Assembly (NCBI GenBank): GCA_914767715.1
Contig: OU612074.1
Span: 18,214,062-18,278,061 of the forward strand
Direction of reading: 5' to 3'
DNA length: 64,000 bases
DNA from: Membranipora membranacea
Lineage: Eukaryota > Bryozoa > Gymnolaemata > Cheilostomatida > Membraniporidae
A program made the position numbers and the translations under genes. Below the pieces are notes generated by a model. It had not been told where the DNA came from. It searched no databases and saw only the letters and a list, made by a program, of their open reading frames with translations. Shown here one piece after another: positions 33,101 to 44,200 of this stretch (position 1 is the first letter of the stretch; each line of letters begins with the position of its first letter).

Positions 33101-36100
33101 ACCTTCTGCTGACACATTTTTTAGGCAATGCAGATCATACTCATGCAAAATAATCTGACTTCTAACTATGCTGTACTATTTACTCAAGTATTGACCATCA
33201 CCATGCAAATCGTTCTGATGACACATCTTTTAGGAAATGTCGGATATACCCAATCAAAAGAATCTGAATCTGAAAACGCTGATATGATCTTGTTACAGGT
33301 GAGAGATGGGATTACAGTAACTGGGCGAGAGGAGAGCCTGATAATTCATGTCCAATATTCTGCCGTAATACTGACTGTGTTCTGATGAGATCCACTGAAG
33401 GATATGCCTGGAAGGATTACCCCTGTTCTTCTACTCGATATCATTACTCTTACATATGTGAATATAGTGAGTATCACACCTATTTGGGCATCTATCAATA
33501 AGGGTTACAGGTGTGTGCAAGTAACCGGGATGAACTCTGCTCTAAGTGTTCTTAATATTAGTCTGAGTAAAGGGAGTACTTTGCCATGATTGATATGTGA
33601 TATTACTTTTTCAGGATACACTCCACCTACAACTACTACAACCACTACAACTACAACAACAACAACAACACCAACAACAACATCAACAACACCATTAACT
33701 ACAACGCCAACTACAACCACACCTACTACACCAACACCAACTACAACAACACCAACAACAACAACACCAACAACCACAACACCAACAACAACCACACCTA
33801 CTACAACAACACCAACTACCACAACACCTACTACAACAACACCACCAACTACCACCACACCAACAACCACAACACCAACAACCACCACACCTGCTACAAC
33901 ATCATCAACTACCACAACACCAACAACCACCACACCCACTACAACAACATCAACTACCACAACACCTACTACAACAACACCAACTACCACCACACCAACA
34001 ACCACAACACCAACAACCACCACACCAACAACCATAACACCAACAACCACCACACCTACTACAACAACATCAACTACCACAACACCAACAACCACAACAC
34101 CAACAACCACAACACCCCCAACAACCATACCTACTACATCAACACCAACAACCACAACACCAACAACCACAACACCGACTACAACAAAACCAACTACCAC
34201 AACACCAACAACCACAACACCAACAACAACCATACCTACCACAACAACACCAACTACAACAACAACAATACCAACAACCACAACACCAACTACAACCATA
34301 CCTACTACAACAACACCAACTACAACAACAACCACAACACCGACTACAACAACACCAACAACCACAACACCAACAACCACCACACCTACTACAACAACAC
34401 CTCCTACAACAACACCGACTACCACAACAGCATCAACCACAACACCTACTACAACAACACCAACTACCACAACACCAACAACAACCATACCTACTACAAC
34501 AACACCAACAACCACAACACCAACAACCACCACACCTACTACAACAACACCTACTACAACAACATCGACTACCACAACACCAGCAACCACAACACCTACT
34601 ACAACAACACCAACTACCACAACACCAACTACCACAACACCAACAACAACCATACCTACTACAACAACACCAATAACCACAACACCGACTACCACAACTC
34701 GAACAACCACCACACCAACTACCACCACTCCAACAATCACAACAACCACAACCACCACACCAACACCATCAGCAACACCAACTACCACAACAAAAACAAC
34801 CACCACAACCACAACTCCAACTACAACAACACCTACAACCACAACACCAACAACCAAGACCCAAACTACCACCACCCCAACTACCACTGCACCAGCAACT
34901 ACAAAACAAACTACTACCAAACCAACAACCACTGCACCAACAACAACACCAACTACCACATCACCAACAACACCTACAAAAGCCACCCCAAAATCAACCA
35001 CAGCTGTTGAGATGAAAAAAACCAGCAAAACTCCAAATAAATCTTCAAAGATGACAGATAGTAAAACAGGTAAGTACTACACTCTCAAATTAAGTGGTCA
35101 TGTTCCCTTTGTCAAAAGTGTGCGATTTAAGTGAAGTGCCCTGATAGAACCATCATGTTTGAACATGCATGGGAGCTATCGTGTTTAACTTCTCCATGTT
35201 AGAAAACATTGTCAGCTCACATCTTTTTCTTTCTGTTCACAGGAAAGGTTGGAAGACAAATCGATGGTGGAGACAATTCAAATGAGAGATTCCCTTATGG
35301 TAAAATATTTATGCATATTACATCTTGTATTCAGTATTATTAAATGGCTCACAACTCAAACTAGACACATTTTTCTGGTTCAACTCAGTGAAAGTTTGTA
35401 GTTTATATTTATACGTGATTGGAAGTCATTTCCTTGCTAAACTCTATGCTTTTTCAAAGGGGTAGCGACTATCAACCATGAATGGACAATGTTATTATCA
35501 AAAGATAACATTCAAGCATTCATAATTAAGATAGGTGTGTGTATCATGTACCATATTATGGATAGTACAAAGAGCAAATTGAAATTAAATTGAAAGCAAA
35601 ACTACTATGATAAATATCATGGAACTGTTCCCTTCAGTATACCTGCATATTTACTATAAATATTATACCATGCTGTCCTGTATGACAGGCAGTGATGCTT
35701 CATGCTGTTTTCTTCAGCCTCATTTCTCACTAATCTTCTTTGATTTGTAGAACTAGCACTGGGTATCTTGACTGGAGTGATTGTTTTAATAGTGATAATC
35801 GTCCTAATATTATATAAACAAATAAGGTGAGTGAAAATGTTCATTCGGCAATCAAACTTTTACAAACCTGTATAAAGAATTGAACTTTTTCAGCATTAAG
35901 TTTATTGAATTTTAAACAAGAACAGCTTGCAGCAACTGAGAAAGGTACTAATCAGCTATTAGCCGTGACACTTTAGTCTCATCCCCTATGCTGAGATATA
36001 TAATCGAGGAGAAACAGCACTATTACTCCTCGATATAACAAATTAACTAGTTTGGTACATGTTCAGTCCATAATCATTATAGGTATCTGAGATACTAGGA

Positions 36101-36322
36101 TATTGATCACTGATTCTTTTTTATGACAGGAAGAGAAGATCTCTTGAAAAATACAGAGAGCCGAATTATTACGATGACATAAATTTTACGTCACGTCCTC
36201 TGACACAGTATGATAACCCTCTATATGGTGACTCACTGGATGACGTGGAGACATCAACAGTAGATTCTATCGATACAACAGAAAATCATGTGGGCATAAC
36301 TACCGATACATTCCAGACTTAA
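27127..36322 (+). CDS. Transmembrane C-type lectin with long Thr/Pro mucin stalk
   Basis: Eight exons: 27127-27202, 31671-31822, 32628-32751, 33299-33466, 33615-35069, 35243-35299, 35751-35826, 36130-36322. All are GT-AG and in phase, giving 766 aa. Order: signal peptide (1-25); C-type lectin domain (about 30-172); Thr/Pro stalk of TTTTP units (about 175-655); a short linker (GKVGRQIDGGD...); one membrane span (LGILTGVIVLIVIIVLILY) with a basic stop-transfer (KQIRKRRS); a tail of about 60 residues. The lectin domain keeps GKCYLF, GGYLVTI, WIGG, YKW, YSNWARGEPD, DCVLM, YPC and YICEY. It has eight Cys, fitting the long-form disulphides plus one extra pair (CPIFC). The Ca2+/sugar site reads EPD with WKD in place of WND, so sugar specificity cannot be predicted. 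The tail has YDDI and YDNPLY; NPLY is an NPxY motif (PTB or clathrin-adaptor binding in other receptors). It is probably a surface recognition or adhesion receptor. Confidence 0.85.
27203..31670. other. Lectin-mucin intron 1
   Basis: A 4.5-kb AT-rich intron between the signal-peptide exon and the first lectin exon. It holds a SINE-like element (29213-29545) and G-rich runs at about 29695-29713 and 31270-31288 (potential G-quadruplex sequence). A small open frame at 30216-30470 has no domain and no splice support. Confidence 0.6.
29213..29545 (+). mobile_element. SINE-like retroelement with tRNA-like head
   Basis: The head carries a B-box-like word (GTTCGATTCCC at about 29264) and a weak A-box-like word (cagatggttggg, about 29215). 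A GC-rich body follows whose base composition differs sharply from the intron around it. It ends in an A-rich tail (gaaaaaaaagaaaaaagaga) near 29520-29542. It is non-coding. Confidence 0.6.
32820..32873 (+). repeat. (ATGTTG)n microsatellite
   Basis: About nine uninterrupted ATGTTG hexamers in lectin-mucin intron 3. Confidence 0.95.
33629..34990 (+). repeat. Coding minisatellite of the lectin-mucin stalk
   Basis: Over 1.3 kb of 15-bp units (ACA/ACC/ACT codons with CCA/CCT) encoding TTTTP. It is more regular than the mucin gene's array and ends in a Lys/Ser-rich stretch (KSTTAVEMKKTSKTPN). Copy number is likely to vary between alleles. Confidence 0.9.
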
Positions 36323-37160
36323 TAATATCATAGATAATATTCAACATCTATGTACTTACTTGATCTTTCAAGTGGCGTTTCTTCGTGAAAATTGTCATTT
36401 AAGACTAATAATCATCTGCACGAGGCAGTTTTATTTTGAGTTTGCAATCAACTCTGACAGCGGCATGGTATATCACACTCAGTATTTGAATTTGTTATAG
36501 CATTTTGTTTTCAATTTGGAGCATATTGTGATACTCCGATAAAAATGTGCCATTCAGGAAGCTCTACTCATCTTGATTCAATAAACAAGGTGCATGCTGG
36601 GTAAAGTGTTGTTTCTTAATGGTGCTACATAATCAAATAAGGTGTATTCGATTTCCTCTTTTTGCTCATAATTTTTATCCACATTCGTTGTACATATAAC
36701 TTGAGTTTTGTAATTGTCATACAATTGATATTCTAAAGCCATTTATATTATAAAAAATATTTTCAGTTTTGTACAATATATCATATATTTCCACTATATA
36801 AAAAATGGCTGATCCATGATGTTAACGCTCAGAGCTGGAATGTTACAGGCATCCAACCGATGATAAACAGCAAGGAGTTTACTACACCTTAGTTGTCGTC
36901 TCCTCACTACGTGTTGTTCTTGTTGAAGTTTTAGTCACAATGATACCCAACAACAGGTGGAACAGCCGGGGGGGGGGGTGATTAATTAATTAAGATTCAA
37001 AAGGAATAAAAAGTTTAGTGCTCTGATTTATTGTATTGTATTGATATACGATTTTACGGATTATCATTACATTCACCTGCACAATATAATCAAACATTCT
37101 ATGGACTTGAAACTTATAAGATTCATGAAGTCATTCTACTCCATAAGTTCTTGTAGTTAT
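36323..37160. other. Lectin-mucin 3' UTR and spacer
   Basis: AATAAA at 36580-36585 is the likely polyadenylation signal of the lectin gene. A G10 run lies near 36969-36978. Minus-strand sequence beyond the stop of the small peptide gene at 37161 was checked for a Gly-rich exon and shows none. Confidence 0.5.
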
Positions 37161-37712
37161 TTACGAGTAAATATTTGGATATTGATTTAGATTTGGGTGT
37201 CTGCCTTTGCCAAACGGTCTATCAATGCGGTATTGCCAGTCATCAGGGTCAATAGTTTTTACGTTATTCCAGATGTCTTTAAGAGCACCCTTTAATCTGA
37301 AACTAAGGAAAAAATCGAACTTACAATGGTAGTGAGGATCAATGGTGACTTTAAGGCAACTCACAATTTTAATTAGCTCTATATAACCACCATCTACCCT
37401 TATCTCTCTGGGTCTGCTTTTATTTTATCAAAGCGACCCAAAATTTGTCAAAACATAAGTTTGGCTGCAAAGATAAAGCTACTGCAAAACATCTTACTAC
37501 TACATTATTGTCTTAAAAGTCCTCATGTTCCGCTTTTCTGGAAAACAGGTTTCAATTATCATGAGGGGCAGCAAGGATTCGAAAAATAATCACAGGCAAC
37601 ATAAGTAATGTTACACTCACTTGTCTTCCGTAATTATATCACCTGTCTTCAGTGAAAGGACAACAGAGACCGCCGCAATCAAGTACACAGCTAATAGTAG
37701 GTTAAACTTCAT
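37161..37712 (-). CDS. Small secreted peptide, short paralogue
   Basis: Family not recognised. Exons 37712-37621 and 37296-37161 (GACAA|GTGAGT to TTTCAG|ATTAA), 75 aa. Exon 1 is 92 bp, like its paralogue at 39696, and encodes a signal peptide (MKFNLLLAVYLIAAVSVVLS) with a short linker (KTGDIITEDK). Exon 2 shares the block KDIWNNVKT followed by a D-x-W word, then diverges into a basic/aromatic end (RPFGKGRHPNLNQYPNIYS). The Gly-rich half present in the plus-strand copy is missing: either lost by truncation or never acquired. The frame is intact, so it is not called a pseudogene. TATATAAA lies 60 bp before the ATG and kappaB-like sites lie further upstream. Confidence 0.7.
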
Positions 37713-37771
37713 GATGCTTAATATAACTGCTTCCAAACCTTAAAGTTTTCAGAATGAAGAAGTGATGGATG

Positions 37772-37779
37772 TTTATATA
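37772..37779 (-). promoter_or_regulatory. TATA box of the minus-strand peptide gene
   Basis: On the minus strand, TGGAAAGTATATAAACATCC includes TATATAAA 60 bp before the ATG. The plus-strand paralogue has TGGAAAGTATTTAAACAGCC at the matching place, and both then share 'gaagcagttatatt.agca' just before the ATG. Conservation of these blocks supports a real core promoter. Confidence 0.7.
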
Positions 37780-37829
37780 CTTTCCAACCAGTCAGCAGCT
37801 CTCTGACTTAAATGTCGTCATAACCATCA

Positions 37830-37839
37830 GAAAGTTCCC
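37830..37839. promoter_or_regulatory. kappaB-like half site
   Basis: GAAAGTTCCC, whose complement is GGGAACTTTC, close to the Rel/NF-kappaB consensus GGGRNNYYCC with one deviation. It lies about 120 bp upstream of the minus-strand ATG. Confidence 0.3.
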
Positions 37840-37941
37840 TGTTTTTATCTACACAAAATGTGGGTCAACGATGTAAACACCATCTCCATGGATTTAAAAT
37901 GTAAAAATAATTTAGCAACTGATTCAGGCTGGGAAGATAGA

Positions 37942-37951
37942 GGGACTTCCC
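37942..37951. promoter_or_regulatory. kappaB consensus site
   Basis: GGGACTTCCC fits GGGRNNYYCC exactly and lies about 230 bp upstream of the minus-strand peptide ATG. Rel/NF-kappaB sites near a TATA box are common for inducible antimicrobial-peptide genes. One 10-bp match can occur by chance. Confidence 0.4.
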
Positions 37952-37989
37952 TGCGAGTCCAAATGTAAAAATACAAGGCTGTATTATAA

Positions 37990-39600
37990 TCTATAGATTA
38001 GTATTAATTAGTTGTTTCTTGTCTTGTTTGTTAACAAACAGGGAACTACAGAGTGCCTTATGCTTCTTCCCATGAGTAATTCTAAAATATGGTTTGACTT
38101 CTAACGTATCTAATTGTACACTCATACACTCTAGATTCAAATTGTTTGGCTGGAACAAATTAAAACATCAATAATAGCTTTGAAGCAGTTGGACTGGAAT
38201 CTTTTAGGTTTTTTGTTGGATCAGTCTGCATATTTGACATCAGGTTACACATAATTGCTCTGTGTTTGACAATTTTGAATAGATTTAATAAATTTTTTTT
38301 CAAAAGCTGAATCCTTAGTTTTTTGCTTTAATTATCATAGGTGTTTGACGGTTATAGGCTATCCAACTTACACTCTAACTATTATTTAAGAAGTTTCTCT
38401 TGTGAATTAGGCGAGGAAGTGGCCGAGCGATGCTGTCACAGATACTGTGAAATAAGAGAGCATAACTACTCAAATCAATGTGTGAAAATATGGACACATA
38501 GCATTCATTCCCTACAAAATCTTAAATGTTTAATTGATGATTCTTATCATTCTGCGCATGCTCAGCTCTGGGCATGAGCTGATCTCTGCAAAATTGAGTC
38601 TCGGAATTCCGAAGCCATCTGATTGGCTACCTGCTCTGGTGGCACACTGCCATATGCGTGCGGAATTGTTAGAAAGAGTTATCTTCTATTGTCACTATTA
38701 GCTAAATTTGATTTGCAGTTTATGCAGGGGGTATCCAATTTCCTCTTTCCAAAGTTGCAATCAGAACCCAAACTAAACTCATTGTTCTTGCACATGCGCA
38801 AATTCAAGTCACGCATGATGCATACTTAGCCTTACGACACCTGCTTTGTGGTAATGATACCCTAGTTTATCAGTGATCTACATGCCCAGTCAGATCACGA
38901 GAGTCAGTATGGATTCTTATGACGAACTTGACCGCCTCTCTTTTTGAGACTCTAGCACAAACCATGAGAGCTGCGCTGTCTGCAAACGGCCTTCCTAGTG
39001 CCACTGCATTTATGTAGCTAAGAAATGGGAAAAGGTTTCCAGATGATTGTCCAATGGTCAGATTGTTGCCTTGTTTTCACATGAGCAATGATATATGAAC
39101 CAAAGGTCAATTAAAATTAATCCACAGTTCAATCAAAATTATTTTCAGAAGCCTTTAGCTGATTGCCTGTCCGTATAGCATCAAAAACTTCATATAACCT
39201 GACCATTTAAATTAGAGTATACGCAGAAAATTCGTCTAAAATACTTCCACCTAAATGATCATCCGCTGTTATAATTTGTTGGAGTACCAATTTTAAAGGT
39301 TAGAGTGAATTCATGACCACAAGCAATATAGGGGGCTTGTGAATAAGCATAAGGATCTCTTAGTTCCTTATTATTGTTTGTCTTTGTGCGAGACAAGAAT
39401 CATATACAGTATCATACCAGATCTTGAGATAATAAAATAGCCTTGTATTCGGATATTAAAATACACTGCAGAGTCCCTCTCCTACCCCAACGTCAATAAG
39501 CTGTGATGTCTTTAAAATCATGTTTACAACCCCTACAACAACAAGGAAATATCTGATGTTCATGACCACTGTCACCTTGATATGTTACGTCATGGAAATG
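37990..39600. other. Spacer between the two divergent peptide genes
   Basis: About 1.6 kb of AT-rich sequence. Open frames at 38341-38577 and 38623-38829 show no signal peptide, domain or splice support. No other exon of the peptide family is seen. Confidence 0.5.
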
Positions 39601-39621
39601 AGCAGCTGTCAGTCTGGAAAG

Positions 39622-39629
39622 TATTTAAA
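39622..39629 (+). promoter_or_regulatory. TATA box of the plus-strand peptide gene
   Basis: TATTTAAA, 67 bp upstream of the ATG at 39696, within the block TGGAAAGTATTTAAACAGCC that is shared with the divergent paralogue. Confidence 0.65.
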
Positions 39630-39695
39630 CAGCCATCCTTTGGTGATGGATTCATCTTGACAAGACTTGACAAGAAGCAGTTATATTCAGCAAAC

Positions 39696-40224
39696 ATGAA
39701 GTTCAGCCTACTATCAGCTGTGTGTTTTATTGCAGCAATCTCTGTGGTGCTGTCACAGAAGACAGATGATAGAAGTACAGGCGATAAGTGAGTATATATC
39801 ATAAACTATGTTGCTTTTCACCACACTGAATTTTGAGGCTATGTCTCCACCTTGAAGCAGTTTTAAAAAGACATCTATTATTCATACATTGTATATGTTG
39901 TGAACCCTCTTGTTTGTCTACCTACACTATTTGGTTAACTTTTCTGTAATATCAATCAATTCAGATTGTTTGAATTTTAGAATTATAGATGCCGGGAAGG
40001 ATATCTGGAACAATGTAAAGACAGACGGTAAATATGACTGGAACATAAACAGGAAAGGTGACAGTGTGTTCGCAGGACAGATACCAGGATCAAACAAGCT
40101 CAACCTTGGAGCTGGTCTGAACTTCAAAGTTGGGAAGGGCGGTAACTTTCATGTTGGAGGCTCACCCTTTAATGGTGGATCTTTCGGCATTGGACTCAAA
40201 ATCCCACTATTTGGTCGCAAATAG
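39696..40224 (+). CDS. Small secreted Gly-rich peptide (putative antimicrobial)
   Basis: Family not recognised. Exons 39696-39787 and 39981-40224 (GATAA|GTGAGT to TTTTAG|AATTA), 111 aa. A frame upstream of the ATG is also open, but the signal peptide (MKFSLLSAVCFIAAISVVLS) and the match to the paralogue fix the start. After the linker (QKTDDRSTGDK) comes KDIWNNVKTDGKYDWN, the block shared with the paralogue, then a basic segment (NRKGD). The rest is Gly-rich with alternating hydrophobic residues (LNLGAGLNFKVGKGG, GGSFGIGLKIPLFG) and a basic end (GRK). No Cys remains after signal removal. Composition and length recall glycine-rich antimicrobial peptides of the attacin/gloverin kind, but I see no alignable family motif, so function is inference. 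AATAAA follows at 40299-40304. Confidence 0.75.
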
Positions 40225-40298
40225 GTATCAAAGTACACTCAACGGAACTCGGAAGAGCTTCATGAATGCTACTTTATATTGCTCAAAAAAATTTGTTC

Positions 40299-40304
40299 AA
40301 TAAA
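40299..40304 (+). other. Polyadenylation signal of the Gly-rich peptide gene
   Basis: AATAAATAAA, about 75 bp after the stop codon. Confidence 0.65.
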
Positions 40305-42335
40305 TAAATCTTACTGTAAGAAAATTATCCGTTTCTTGTTTCTGAAATCTGTTGATAAGGAGTCATTATGACAAAATTTATGGTAATATTATGGTATATA
40401 CGCTGCATACCCAGAGTATTCCTCATACATTCGATAATCACAGCGGTGGCAGTATTCAAACTCAAACATTTTGAAAAAGAAGTCTGGCTATAGCTTAAAT
40501 AGTTATATATATATATATATATAAAATATATATGTTAAATATTTTGTATTATATGAATAAGTCTTGGAATATTTCGCAATTTATTATGCCCACATGATTT
40601 TCTGTGGTATTAAGATATTTAGCAACACCGCCTCTGGTGCTTGTTTTGTATCACTGCATGTGTAAATGAAGGCATCCCATACTTATTTCCGGCCTGGATG
40701 GAACATTAGTTTTTGGGATATAAGAAATTTGATTTTGACCTCATTAATCTAATGAGAGATCTAAGCACTATTTTGACTCTAAGCTTGTGAATTTTGAGTT
40801 GCGAATAGACTTTTGTCAATGATTTTTCTCTGGAATCAGCAATTTTGGAAAATGACAGTGTAAGCTAATAAACAAGTCAAAAAGTAGTATACACCATATG
40901 GGAATACGAAAGCTTATTCATCTCCAAGGTCAAACAAAGGACATGTTCTCTTAAACTCAAAAACAACAGATCCGAGTCAAGTCAGATACAGGCACAAGAA
41001 AGTGTTGAACCTAATATGATGTTCCACATTGAAGTATGTCTGTAGCAACTATACAAAACTATACACTACACTACACTACACTACAAAACTACAGTGACAC
41101 ACATAGTGAGGGTATAGCGCAATTTCGAAAGACCGTGGCTTAATTCAGTTAGCTCTACTGTTCAGTGAAACGCATCAAATACAACTTTAGGCTGACCAAA
41201 TTTAATTTTAATGTGTCCAACGACATACACTATCGGTGCCTTTTCCAATTTGTAGTAGGAGATTTATTAAAGGCCTGGTAATAATCATCAGAGACGGCCC
41301 ATCTTCAACCTTGATCTACACTGGAGATGGGCACCAATGAGGCAAGCCTATATTATGACCATCTCAAGCAAAGGTTTTGCGTGGTAACTACTGGACAGAG
41401 CAAAATACAGGCTTGCAAGTCAAGTGGCCAATTGCATGAACCCTCCAATCCTTCTCTCTTCACATTGTTTATCGCCTCCCATGCCTCTAATCATATTGTC
41501 TGTGCCTTTTGCAGCAGGTATGAGGATAGTCTGTGTTGACACGCTTGTCAAGACAGGCTTGTATTTACATGGAGTTGCATGTCTGTACCGTATGTATGTT
41601 ATGGAATGTTGTGTATGTAGTTTCTAGTTTAGGTATTATTGTAGTGTATACTGTTACTAGGGAATTTTTGCTCCTTGCTTTTATTACTGCCTTGTTCACC
41701 TAATATAAACTATCAACCAACAGCCTATAGTCAGTCACAGTGAACAATAGGTGAAGATGAAATTTAGTGACGTAGTTGTAGTTAAACCAAGGAGTAACAG
41801 GTAAAAGTTAGACCAAACTTCCTTGATCTAACAACCGAGGAGTGGTTAATCCCGGGATGGATAGACTGCATATATTGAGGTCAACAAGTTACCTATAATA
41901 AAATTCTTTTTGTTATTTGTACACTTCTAAGAAAACCTCTATAAATAATAAATAAATAAATAAATATATATATGGATATGTGAGGTGACAAATAAATAAG
42001 AAGTTATGGAGTGAATGATGGGTGCTACTAACCTGCACAGTTGAGACAAGGAGTGAGTCTGTAAACCCTTGGTTAAGGTATAATAGGTGATGTTTATGCA
42101 TATGAAACAAAGTTTTATGCATTTACACAGCCTTAGTTGTGAAAATTACTCTTTCTTCAGTTTATCTGCTTTTGTGTTACCTGATAACAATGGATTCTAT
42201 AATCTTATTTTTGTGTGAAAAGTATGGACAACTCTCATAATCTAAAATATAAGAAAAATCACAAATATTATTCAATAAGAAATAGATGATAAATGAGAAA
42301 CATAGAATGCTCTTATTATTGGAATCTAGTTTCTC
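40305..42335. other. Gene-poor spacer with microsatellites
   Basis: No coding exon recognised. It contains an (AT)n tract at about 40503-40524, a short (ACACT)n tract near 41063-41086 and an (AAAT)n tract near 41943-41966. Open frames such as 41327-41539 have no supporting features. Confidence 0.5.
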
Positions 42336-42594
42336 AGGAGGGTCTTTCAAATAGAAACAGCCAAAATCGCAATATTATCGCTCACTCACTGAGTGAGCGA
42401 TACCTGCTAGGGGTCTCGCTTTCAGATCGCTCAGTCACTTGATGGAACTATATACATTCTGAGTGAGCGATTTGGGAGCGATTTTCTCTTATTGAAACAC
42501 CAAGTGAGTGATATTTTTGAACGATGTGATAGTGATGTGATAGTGATAACTTGCTTTAATAAAGGATCACTCTTTCTAATTGAAAGACCCCCCT
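42336..42594. mobile_element. MITE with terminal inverted repeats
   Basis: The ends AGGAGGGTCTTTCAAATAGAAA and TTTCTAATTGAAAGACCCCCCT are inverse complements with two mismatches. The interior holds nested palindromes built on TCGCTCACTCA and TGAGTGAGCGA, and no open frame. A 'ctagttt' word flanks both ends and may be a target-site duplication. Total length is 259 bp. Confidence 0.75.
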
Positions 42595-44200
42595 AGTTTT
42601 ATTTCATCCTTTCCTTTCCTTTCCTGGTAAACGACTGGCAAGGAAAGTGTATATATAGGATAACTACCACACCCTCACCTTGTTTTCCTATACATCATAT
42701 CTTTGAAATGAGAGCCATAGTGTTGGGAAAGGAAATGTGTGTTTGTGACATAAAGGTACCCCTGTACCTGTATGCCACATTATCCACCACTGGCGGTTGG
42801 TTGTTCAACGTTACTGCGCAGGGTAATTTAATTGAATCTCCTCTTGCGTGCATTACAGATTATGCTACTGGATAACTCCCTAAATAACTCCATCATCATC
42901 ATTAGGTCATTTATCATCGAGCTTAATTAGGAAGCCCAATCTCCTATTTTGAGGGTTATGTCTACCGTCATGTACCATCCTTGAATGAGCATCACTAACT
43001 AAATCCTGCAAAATCTTTCTGTAATGTAAAGTAGCATTAATTATAAATATCAGTTGCTAGCGGGATTTGGAATGGAGTAGTCGCATTTTGGATTTTGCCT
43101 GGCAGATTGCTGCTAGGGTCATGTATCTTGTGTCTGAATAAAAAAGGAAACTGCCAACAACACAAGTTGTCGGAGTATTTTACAACCAAGGGTTTCTTTG
43201 GAATCAAACCGATAGTTCATGCATCGTAAATCACACTGACAAACCGATTGTGTAATCTCACCATCTCCAGTAGAGAATGGGTGGATGTCATAGACGAGCA
43301 AACCAGCTAATCACTTCTCACAGTCATGCACTCTCCGCATCCAGCAAATCCAAGCTCATACTGATGCAACGTTGCCGCCCTATTAAACACAGCAAATGTT
43401 TTACAACTGGTAAAGGTATTATGACCCATTGCTAGAACCATTGGCAGTCGTTGCAGCTTAGCAAAATTTCATTCTATGCGGCAAGGATTTAGATGTGCGA
43501 TGGTTAATTCATATATTGTATCATGAAATTGGGCATGTGACCACCTTCCTTCCCTGTAACTCCTTATATTTAGTCACATGTTTTTCCGTCAGACTGTCAG
43601 AAGGCGAGCAGACACAACAATATAATTTATTTAAATAATACTGAGAGCTAGTAGTATCTAGGTTTGTTTGCGCACACTATTGTCTCAAAAACATTTGAGG
43701 AAAGATTTGACATAGGAAATAAAATTGCTTTTTATAATGATTTGGAGATAAAAAAGCTCAGTAACTGTGAGTAGCTGTTCGAAATAATATCAAACTTGTA
43801 TATGTCATCAGATGAGAATCTCTATGATTGTGACAAAGCATGGTTATTTCCCTCCAGACGCTTTTAAAATCTCAGCACCCAATTAGCAAGAAAGATTGGA
43901 ATATTCATCCAATGGCAAAGATGTTGCACCCATCCTCCAAATAAATTGATTACATACTTATTATATAAAGTAAAGAAGCCAATCGGTTATCTGTGAGGGT
44001 ATAAATATGAAGGCGGAGCCAAAAAATTCCCAGGAAACAAGATGGCATGGTAACAGGGACAGACATTCTGTTTTGAGGTGGAATGTTTTAAAACTTGCAG
44101 TATAAGTAACTTTTCGTTATACAATATGCACTAGTTAAATCCCTGCTCGGAATTGCTTGAAATTCGGTTCTCAACTTCCCAACTTCACCTACATATAGGT
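42595..44200. other. Left flank of the satellite array
   Basis: No gene seen. A (CCTTT)n tract lies at about 42606-42625. The last 50 bases before the array (about 44148-44200) weakly resemble part of the satellite monomer (a shared 'gcttgaaa' core), possibly an old diverged fragment. Confidence 0.5.

Noticed and set aside
33505-35028. Long minus-strand Val/Gly open frame (507 codons)
   Set aside because: Same artefact, opposite the lectin-mucin stalk.
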